A stretch of DNA of 20,709 bases from a virus, in the IMG/VR virus record IMGVR_UViG_3300032294_001988, positions 1-20,709 of that record; one strand, given 5' to 3'. Shown in pieces: positions 14,355 to 20,709 of this stretch. The position numbers were made by a program, and so were the translations under genes. How positions within the stretch are numbered: position 1 is the stretch's first letter; every line of letters begins with the position of its first letter. Under the pieces are notes generated by a model that saw nothing but the letters and a program-made list of their open reading frames with translations, did not search any database and was not told the DNA's origin.

Positions 14355-15709
14355 AAGTGACCCGCTTGGCTGCGGTTCGCAGCCACTTCCCTGCAGGTAG
14401 CGCGAAAAAAGGATACGCTAAACCAGTGAACACTCTCCCAAGCAAGAACAAGTACCAGTGCGCTCTCTCAGGAGAGAAGCGGGCCGCTCCATGCGAGGCA
14501 TGCCCAGACTCCAGCAAGTGCATGACCGATTCCCTCCAAGTCAAGGAGCCAGAAATGAACCCCTCAACCAAGAAGCCTGTTGCAAAGATCGACGCCGATG
14601 GAAATCTCGTGCGATGCGCCAAGTCTATGGAGAACGATCAGTGCGGCTACAAGGCAGGCGCAAAGGTCTGTGGCAAGTGTGGCGCTCTTGCCGTCCAGGC
14701 AAAGTCTGACGAAGAGCCGGAGGAGAAGGGCGCTTTCAATCAGGGCATGTCCCACGTTGACGACCCAATGGACGACGACTTCAAGAAGCGCCGCAAGATG
14801 CGGCACGCCAAGCGCATGTTGTCAATGGGTATGAAGGGGGACGACACCACTGACGACGTGTTCCTCTGTGCGGCAAGTCGACAGATCAAGAGCGCCTCGG
14901 TTGGTGCCTGTAGCGACTGCCCCGGGGGCTGCTTCTCTGATGGTGTCATGCCCGACCTCTTGGAGATTGAAGCAATGACCGAGGACGTATTGGGCGTCAA
15001 GATCCACGCCTCGGGCTATGGTTCCGAGGCAGCGCAATTCGTCGTGCAGGGTCGACGCAAGTCGGACAATCAGGCGATTGAGGCATACTGGACCGACGAG
15101 GGCGATCTAGACGGCTGGTTCCGTATTCCCGAGTCGGAACTAGTGACCAAGAGCGCAACCATTAGCCCCGACGAGGCAGCGACCAAGGCGCTAGAGGCGA
15201 TGCAGGAACACCTCAAGGGTGATCAGGTTGAGGTTATGGCCCACGGCACTGGCGAATTCGATGGGCGCGAGACAACCATCATCGAAGTTGAGGATAGTCA
15301 GGGTCGCACCTACGATGTCCACGTGTTCGCTAGCGGCGATGTGGCCGCTATCGACGAGATCCTCACCAAGGATGACGAAGTCGAAGACGTGGAGGAAAAG
15401 GGAGCGTTTACCGAAGAGGAGCGGGCCTCAATGGCAGAGGAAGGTAATGCACTTCCTGATGGGTCATATCCAATCGCCAATGTGGACGACCTCCGCAATG
15501 CAATCCAGGCGTTCGGGCGAGCAAAAGATCCCGCAGCGGCAAAGGCGCACATCATGAAGCGCGCTCGTGACCTCAATCAGATGGATCTCATCCCTGAGGA
15601 CTGGAAGGCTGAGGGCAAGGCATTTATTGACCTTGCGCTCGTGGAATTGGAACTACTTGAACTTGAATCAGCAGAAGAGTCCATTCAGAGACTCCTCGGC
15701 TATGAGTGA
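14351..15709 (+). CDS. Virion-region protein with three CAxS four-cysteine modules
   Basis: The start is taken as TTG at 14351, overlapping the protease stop as TTGA; the product is 452 residues. Three cysteine modules each begin with C-A-x-S: C37/C48/C51/C57, C89/C98/C107/C110 and C173/C187/C190/C194, each with one CxxC pair and so likely to bind zinc. The hexapeptide EEKGAF occurs at 124-129 and 348-353. Residues about 205-340 form an alpha/beta region. The C-terminal GSYPIANVDDLRNAIQAFGR and HIMKRARDLNQMDLIPEDW match a short domain that, from memory, is widespread near phage prohead protease and capsid genes and has no known function. No major-capsid fold is recognisable. The place after the protease suggests a scaffold or minor head protein. 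Confidence 0.8.
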   Translation: MKVTRLAAVRSHFPAGSAKKGYAKPVNTLPSKNKYQCALSGEKRAAPCEACPDSSKCMTDSLQVKEPEMNPSTKKPVAKIDADGNLVRCAKSMENDQCGYKAGAKVCGKCGALAVQAKSDEEPEEKGAFNQGMSHVDDPMDDDFKKRRKMRHAKRMLSMGMKGDDTTDDVFLCAASRQIKSASVGACSDCPGGCFSDGVMPDLLEIEAMTEDVLGVKIHASGYGSEAAQFVVQGRRKSDNQAIEAYWTDEGDLDGWFRIPESELVTKSATISPDEAATKALEAMQEHLKGDQVEVMAHGTGEFDGRETTIIEVEDSQGRTYDVHVFASGDVAAIDEILTKDDEVEDVEEKGAFTEEERASMAEEGNALPDGSYPIANVDDLRNAIQAFGRAKDPAAAKAHIMKRARDLNQMDLIPEDWKAEGKAFIDLALVELELLELESAEESIQRLLGYE

Positions 15710-15731
15710 CTAGTTCGATTAGGAGTTCGCC

Positions 15732-17423
15732 ATGAACTCAGACAAACCCATTGAGCGATTCCTGCAAGTAAAGGCAGGGATTCTTGGTCGCGGTGTCTCA
15801 GAACTGAATGGAGTCGGCACCGTAGTGGACGGACTCGCTCGCTCGTCGGGCGTTACGCGCGTGGCTAACGGCTTTCGATGCCCGGACGGCTCATTCACCG
15901 ATGCTAGGGGGACCACGTGCATTCGTGTAGTTCCACGCGCCTTAGGTCAAGAAGCGGTAGACGCCATCAATGCAATGGCAAATGTTCGCTCCAGCAAGGC
16001 GATTGCCGCAGATGCCTCAAACAGTCGTATTGAGGGTGCGCTCAAAGAAGTAGGCGCTTCTTTCCCCAACCCTTCACCATCATTCATCAGTAGAGACAAC
16101 GACCTTCTGCCGATTGAGTCTCGGCACATCTTTCGCCCTATGACCAGGGCCGAGTCAATCAAGAGGCGTGACGGTATTGCTGGGTGGCACCTAGATAAAT
16201 ACCGAAATGCCCTAGTAAGCGGAGACACCAGCAACCCCTTGCTCGGCAACCTCCACCCAGAGGTAAGGGACCTCATCGTAAGCAAGTCAAACGAAGAGAT
16301 CATGGAAATCTTGAAGATGGAAGCAGTTCGGTTCCATCAGGGAATCGACAGGCGCGTTCGCGTCAACATCCCTGCGAGGCGCTTCAGTGACTTCCTTGAG
16401 GATGGCACATACCGAACGACGCACGAGGTTCAAAGTGACCACAGCGGCGCAGACATTCGCAGGGAATACGAGGCGTCCATAGGGATTCCGATGGATGCTC
16501 CCGCCTCGGTGCGACCAGCATCTGGCTGGATTACCCACCCAGACATTGAGGAAGCAGCACGACAGCAAGCGGCGAGCAAGCGAGAGTTGACTGACTTCAC
16601 AGAAATTGAGGGCCTCAACGGACCAGTGGAGTCTTATGGCCCAATCACCATGACGCTAGGTGAGGCCGCTTCAGGGCGAAGTGCTTACGGGTTTGGCGAC
16701 ACACTAAAAGAGGGCGTTGTCCCGGCGCGGCTGGACGAGACAGATCCAGAAGCAATCGCATCTGCTGTTCTTTCTCCTGGGGTATTTGGGGGTTCAAGAA
16801 TGCAAGACACAATTCTTGCACTCCTTGAATCGCGTCGGACGGGATCGTTCAGGGATGTCAACGCCGCAAGTGGTGAAAGCAGGATGTATATGGAGGCGCT
16901 CATTCCGGGTGCATTCAATATTGATGACGTGGAGTCGGTCTCGGCCGACTACGAGTTCCTCGCAGGCAGCAGGGAGCCGCAAAAGCAGGTAGTGGCTCGC
17001 CTTATGGACGAGTTCTTCTCACCTGAAGCACTAGTGAGGTTTGGCCTTGCTCCAGAAGATGCTCGCCTCGTCTCGGAGAACGCTCAAGAAATCATGGCCA
17101 AGTACGAAAAGATCTACAAGAACAGCAGTGTTTCCTATTCACTTATGTTCGATCCCAAAGTTGCTCGGAGCCTTGCTCAACTTGAATCTTTTAGAAGCGC
17201 AAGCAAGAAAAAGCAGAGGCTGAACGATCTCGGCATTGAGGTAAAAGTAACCCATGTAAAGCAGATTGACCCATTTAATCCAGAGTCTTATGGGGGAAGC
17301 CTTGGCGATGACATTGAGTCAATCCTCAAAGGTCGCGTAATCGACGCCATGCCACGAATTCTTGAAGACCTCAAGAAGGCCCCAAGCGACCAAGCCAATG
17401 ATTTCGGGGACGAACTAGGATGA
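15732..17423 (+). CDS. Virion-type protein with possible ADP-ribosyltransferase-like domain
   Basis: A 563-residue protein; ATG 15732 follows AGGAG by six bases. The N-terminus holds one copy of the C-P-x-G module (C50 to C63). Residues about 130-400 show blocks I associate with a toxin-like domain of the ADP-ribosyltransferase/DUF3626 type: RVNIPARRFSDFL with GTYRTTHEVQS, REYEASIGIPMD with SVRPASGWITHP, ESYGPITMTLGEAASGRSAY with GFGDTL, and YMEALIPGAFNIDDVESV, where E388 would be the catalytic glutamate. Such domains follow MuF proteins in some phages and prophages. The match is by pattern memory only. The C-terminal 150 residues are helical with no known motif. The stop overlaps the next ATG. 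It could equally be an ordinary minor head protein whose fold resembles an ART. Confidence 0.7.
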   Translation: MNSDKPIERFLQVKAGILGRGVSELNGVGTVVDGLARSSGVTRVANGFRCPDGSFTDARGTTCIRVVPRALGQEAVDAINAMANVRSSKAIAADASNSRIEGALKEVGASFPNPSPSFISRDNDLLPIESRHIFRPMTRAESIKRRDGIAGWHLDKYRNALVSGDTSNPLLGNLHPEVRDLIVSKSNEEIMEILKMEAVRFHQGIDRRVRVNIPARRFSDFLEDGTYRTTHEVQSDHSGADIRREYEASIGIPMDAPASVRPASGWITHPDIEEAARQQAASKRELTDFTEIEGLNGPVESYGPITMTLGEAASGRSAYGFGDTLKEGVVPARLDETDPEAIASAVLSPGVFGGSRMQDTILALLESRRTGSFRDVNAASGESRMYMEALIPGAFNIDDVESVSADYEFLAGSREPQKQVVARLMDEFFSPEALVRFGLAPEDARLVSENAQEIMAKYEKIYKNSSVSYSLMFDPKVARSLAQLESFRSASKKKQRLNDLGIEVKVTHVKQIDPFNPESYGGSLGDDIESILKGRVIDAMPRILEDLKKAPSDQANDFGDELG

Positions 17424-18841
17424 AAAACAACCCACGTCGCGAGGTGTTGGCGGCACGCACTGGCGACAGTCTTCTTTACTTTGTAGTGAATCCCAGTGAA
17501 GGTGAAGACAATGGAATTGTCGTTAGCGGCGAAAAGCGAATCCCATGTTCTTTTTGGTCAGTTGTTAACGCAACCCCTGATCTGCGTCTCGTTAAGGCCA
17601 CCCTCTTTCATAAGCGTCTTTGGGCAAAGAACGCTTCTCAAGACAAGAATTGGGCAAGGCGCTTCGTTATTGGTGACCTACCATTTAAGGAAGATGAACT
17701 AGAGTCACTTGGCATGATGACCGACGGACAGGAAGAACAGCCTCCAATGCCATCCAAGAGCGCTCGTCTAGAGGCCGTACGCACAAAGGTTGGCGTCATT
17801 GAGAGTAATAACCCAGTTGTTCGTGCTGGGCAGGCCGCAGCCTCTATCGCTATTCCGGGCAACATGTCCGCAGTTCGTCGCCCTGGGCGGTCAGCCGTGT
17901 ATCGGGCGCTGACTCCTGGCGTTGGCGGCAACGGAAGTACTGGCGGCGGCAGGCTTATTCGGCGTGCGCTGCGATCAACCACTGAAGGAGAGCGGAATCA
18001 GTTGCGCTGTCCCCCCGGATTTGAGCATGGCGGTCGGTTCGCTAAGGCTGACCTCTCAAACTGCGGCATGAGGCTTTTCGATCTTCCCGGCTTTGGGCTT
18101 GTACGAATTGCCCGAGATGCGTCTGGAAAGGTTCAGCGCGCTCGTGGGGCAGACTCGCCTCTTGAGGCCGAAGCAGTCACCCCGGTGGAGGCACAGGATG
18201 CGTTGGATATCTCTCGCACAGCCCTCATCACTGAGGTTGGCGAACTGAACTCAGCGGCTCGCGAAACAGCAATCACTGAGGCTATGAAGATTGCCGCAAA
18301 GGTTACAGAGCCAGAGTTTGCTCGCTTGGTGCGCCGAGATGGAACTCTTCTTGATAACGTTGTTCCTGTCGTGCAGTTGGCTGACGTGAGAACCTCTGAC
18401 GACATGGAAGACGCCTTCCTTGTTGCCCCCTTGCTCAATGGCGAAACTGTTGGTGTCGACATGTTTCAGGCTATGTCTGGAGGCCTGGACGGAATCATTA
18501 TGGTGCTGCCTGGCGAGAAGGGGTCGATTAGGATCCAGCGCTCGTCGAAGCAGGACGCTCGTGCCGTTCGTGGCCTACGTCGTCGCTGGGGAACCCTCGT
18601 GCGTGACCAGGACCCTCAATTGCCTGGGACAGCGCTGAGCACACTAATTGACGAGGCTAAAGGCAAACTGAAACTAAGCGTGGATTACCCGGGAATGCGA
18701 GACCCTCTTGCGATGATTGAAATTGAAAGAGGGGGCGCTAGACGCCAAGTCCGTCGATGGGTCTATGAACTGTTCCTGTCCTCAGAGGCTGCAGCACGAC
18801 CTTCCAATGTCAAGGCTTGGAGAATTGCCGATGACAAGTGA
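17420..18841 (+). CDS. Virion-region hypothetical protein with C-P-P-G module
   Basis: A 473-residue protein starting at ATG 17420 in an ATGA overlap. Residues 1-100 form a compact, mostly beta region (DSLLYFVVNPSEGEDNGIVV). A low-complexity Ala/Arg/Gly stretch at about 110-190 includes RALTPGVGGNGSTGGG. It is followed by the cysteine module C197 to C215 (LRCPPGFEHGGRF, then LSNCG) and a C-terminal alpha/beta region with acidic and basic patches (VGVDMFQAMSGGLDGIIMVL). The layout of Gly-rich linker, C-P-P-G module and C-terminal domain recalls phage proteins I have seen near capsid genes, but I know of no assigned function. It lies between two genes that carry the same module and overlaps the next start by 11 bases. 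Minor head protein or scaffold is inferred from position. Confidence 0.72.
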   Translation: MKNNPRREVLAARTGDSLLYFVVNPSEGEDNGIVVSGEKRIPCSFWSVVNATPDLRLVKATLFHKRLWAKNASQDKNWARRFVIGDLPFKEDELESLGMMTDGQEEQPPMPSKSARLEAVRTKVGVIESNNPVVRAGQAAASIAIPGNMSAVRRPGRSAVYRALTPGVGGNGSTGGGRLIRRALRSTTEGERNQLRCPPGFEHGGRFAKADLSNCGMRLFDLPGFGLVRIARDASGKVQRARGADSPLEAEAVTPVEAQDALDISRTALITEVGELNSAARETAITEAMKIAAKVTEPEFARLVRRDGTLLDNVVPVVQLADVRTSDDMEDAFLVAPLLNGETVGVDMFQAMSGGLDGIIMVLPGEKGSIRIQRSSKQDARAVRGLRRRWGTLVRDQDPQLPGTALSTLIDEAKGKLKLSVDYPGMRDPLAMIEIERGGARRQVRRWVYELFLSSEAAARPSNVKAWRIADDK

Positions 18842-20709
18842 CGATTTCCCTAAGCGCGCTGCTCGCAAACCCCTAGCGAGCAAGCCAACCGAAGTGACGG
18901 TGCGGCGGTATCGACGTGGGTCCCGTGGGATCGATGGCATCAACACGCTTCCTGGTGGGGGTCTCGTTTCTGCCCCAATTGCAGCAAAGCAATTTGTATT
19001 TGAAGGGGAGTTCACCCGCAAGCAATTTGACTATTTCGGTCGGGACGCAGATCTTGATGGACGAGTTCAGGACGGCACCCCATGGGAGCGCCGGTCGCGC
19101 ACCCTGAGCCACCTCTCGTTGCGTCGCACCCTGAAGTTGCCAAACCGACGCAGTCGACTGCGCGACATGGACTACCTATGGAGCCAACTTCCTGAACGGC
19201 GAGACAAGGTGCCCAGCACTACTAATTCGCCGGAACAACTCTCAAAGTTCCTTGACGCTACAGCGGAACGGCTTTCACAAAAGCGACTACTAGGCCTTGG
19301 GGCGCAGGAGAAGGCTGCTCGCCCAAAAGCAGGTAGGACTCCGATCGCCAAAGGGCGACTTGTTGCGGATAGTCCAGGCATTCGCGATGCTCTGAGCCGT
19401 GGCGCAGTCGTTGATGAGTTGGGGAACCTCCGCTGCCCTCCGGGTACTCCCGGAGCCATGCAGTTCACCAACTGGAAGTTGTCGGGCTGCGCTACCGCCA
19501 ACCCACAGCGTCTTCGCAAGCCGCTACAGACACTGACACCAGATGACCTGGCCATACTTAAGAAAAATGGTCGCGTGCTTTCCTCTGCAGACATTTCCGT
19601 CCAGAGGGCTAGTGCGGTTCGGGCGTCGCGCCTGCAAACCCCCGGCAAGCCGGTTAAGCGCAGGATCTCGGAGGTTCTTCGGTCCAGTAGGGGCAAGGAT
19701 TCGCCCACTAAACTGGAGCGAATCTTCCTCCAGGCAGGCAAAGACGGAAAGCCTGTCAGGCTGGACCTAGCAAACATGGGGAGCCTAGAGCGAGGCTACA
19801 TGGTGCCCCGGAATGAGGGCATCGACGTTCGATACACCGACCTCTTCGATTCTGACGGCAAGTTCAATGAGGCCGGTCTCGCAGGATTTGTCGACTACCT
19901 AAGCAAGTCCCTTGAGGATCCAAGTCCACGTGAAGGTGCCAAGACGACGGCCATCTCGGTCAGTAGGCGTGACAGGGTTCAGCGAGAAGATGGAACGTGG
20001 ACTAGGTACAGCCCTCCCTACAGCGTGGAGGCAAGACCCTTGGAAGGAAGGGCACAGGAGTTGGCAAATGAGGCGGGAGGGGATTTTTCTGAATTCATGA
20101 GCCTTCTTGACGCTGAGGGCTATGTCATCTTTGACTTTGAAACAACTGGACTCGGCGAGTATGGAAACCTGCCAGTTCAAGTAAGCGCCATTCGCTACCA
20201 GAACGGCAAAGAAGTAGAGCGAATGAACATCTTTATGAACCCAGGTAGATCAATCTCTCCTTGGACATCTCAAAATGTTCGGCGTCCTGGTGGCAAAGAC
20301 AAGTTCGTAAACGATGAATGGCTCGCTCAGCAGATGTCTCTAAAAGACGGACTTCAAGAGTTGAGTGACTTCATTGGCACGTCAATTATCGGCGCACACA
20401 ACATTGCCTACGATCGCGATACGGTACTTAAGCCGCTTATTGATCAGTATGGAATCAAGTTTGATTCGTCTGGATCATTTGATACAATGCCAATGGCTCG
20501 TCAACTTATTCCTAGCGAAGTCGTAAAGAGTAAAAGTCTATCTAGTCTCTCTGATGCGTTCGGTGTGAAGTTGAAGGAAGCGCATTCCGCTGACCAGGAT
20601 TCACAAGCGACGGATGGCATTCTCCGGGCAATGATGGCATGGGCATCGGAGAACGACGGAGCCAAGGACATCTTTGATGCAGCACTGCAGGAAGATCGCG
20701 TTCAGAAAG
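18831..20709 (+). CDS. Virion-type N-terminus fused to a DEDDh 3'-5' exonuclease (C-terminus cut by window edge)
   Basis: Translated by eye from ATG 18831, which overlaps the preceding gene by 11 bases; the frame is open to the window edge (626 codons). The basic N-terminal half includes the cysteine module C202 to C220 (RCPPGTPG ... SGCA) and no other known domain. Residues about 430-600 are a DnaQ/DEDDh exonuclease: Exo I YVIFDFETTGL (D435, E437), Exo II IIGAHNIAYDRD (H523, D528), and Exo III AHSADQDSQATDG (H585, D590), with FDTMPMARQL between II and III. All four acidic residues and the histidine are present, so activity is expected. DEDDh enzymes remove 3' nucleotides from DNA or RNA. A stand-alone replication exonuclease would not be expected here, among head genes, which suggests a virion-associated role. 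Confidence 0.85.
   Translation, partial: MTSDDFPKRAARKPLASKPTEVTVRRYRRGSRGIDGINTLPGGGLVSAPIAAKQFVFEGEFTRKQFDYFGRDADLDGRVQDGTPWERRSRTLSHLSLRRTLKLPNRRSRLRDMDYLWSQLPERRDKVPSTTNSPEQLSKFLDATAERLSQKRLLGLGAQEKAARPKAGRTPIAKGRLVADSPGIRDALSRGAVVDELGNLRCPPGTPGAMQFTNWKLSGCATANPQRLRKPLQTLTPDDLAILKKNGRVLSSADISVQRASAVRASRLQTPGKPVKRRISEVLRSSRGKDSPTKLERIFLQAGKDGKPVRLDLANMGSLERGYMVPRNEGIDVRYTDLFDSDGKFNEAGLAGFVDYLSKSLEDPSPREGAKTTAISVSRRDRVQREDGTWTRYSPPYSVEARPLEGRAQELANEAGGDFSEFMSLLDAEGYVIFDFETTGLGEYGNLPVQVSAIRYQNGKEVERMNIFMNPGRSISPWTSQNVRRPGGKDKFVNDEWLAQQMSLKDGLQELSDFIGTSIIGAHNIAYDRDTVLKPLIDQYGIKFDSSGSFDTMPMARQLIPSEVVKSKSLSSLSDAFGVKLKEAHSADQDSQATDGILRAMMAWASENDGAKDIFDAALQEDRVQK

Overview
The window is part of a tailed double-stranded DNA phage (or prophage) with an HK97-type head. 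It carries a large terminase subunit, an HK97-family portal, an S78-type prohead protease and a run of virion-type genes, together with a phage recombination cassette. Genes are packed tightly, most joined by 4-base ATGA, GTGA or TTGA overlaps. I see no chromosomal housekeeping gene, tRNA or CRISPR array. The host cannot be fixed from the sequence. Moderate GC, GTG and TTG starts, the ParB-like and Rad52-like genes and the cysteine-containing modules of the head genes recall phages of Actinobacteria, but that is inference.

Layout. Bases 1-9534 are all read leftward. In order of transcription they are: terminase large subunit (interrupted by two inteins), a small conserved phage protein with a TTG start, a Rad52-like single-strand annealing protein, an Fe-S PD-(D/E)XK exonuclease, an unknown helical protein, a GT-B glycosyltransferase, an HNH endonuclease, a structured non-coding stretch that looks like a group I intron, a RuvC-like resolvase, a coiled-coil protein, a ParB-like protein, a small unknown, and a cut-off gene with a papain-like or transglutaminase-like pattern. 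Bases 9577-20709 are all read rightward: a 2-TM peptide, portal fused to a MuF-like domain, prohead protease with a very long C-terminal extension, a protein with three four-cysteine modules, a protein with a possible ADP-ribosyltransferase-like domain, a protein of unknown function, and a gene cut by the window edge that joins a virion-type N-terminus to a DEDDh exonuclease. The two blocks diverge from a gap of only 42 bases, so TerL lies back to back with the portal side instead of in one packaging operon.

How it fits together. The leftward block would package DNA (TerL, HNH), anneal and process recombination intermediates (Rad52-like, exonuclease, RuvC) and possibly modify DNA or the virion (glycosyltransferase). 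The rightward block would build and mature the head.

Most worth a second look: (1) two inteins in one TerL, one splitting Walker A and one just before Walker B, the first a class 3 mini-intein by its Trp/Cys/Thr signature; (2) the 2290-2634 stretch, whose helices can be drawn in group I order with a U-G P1 at the HNH stop codon; (3) a short cysteine module repeated once in each of four virion genes; (4) three CAxS four-cysteine modules in one protein; (5) the exonuclease fused to a virion-type protein.
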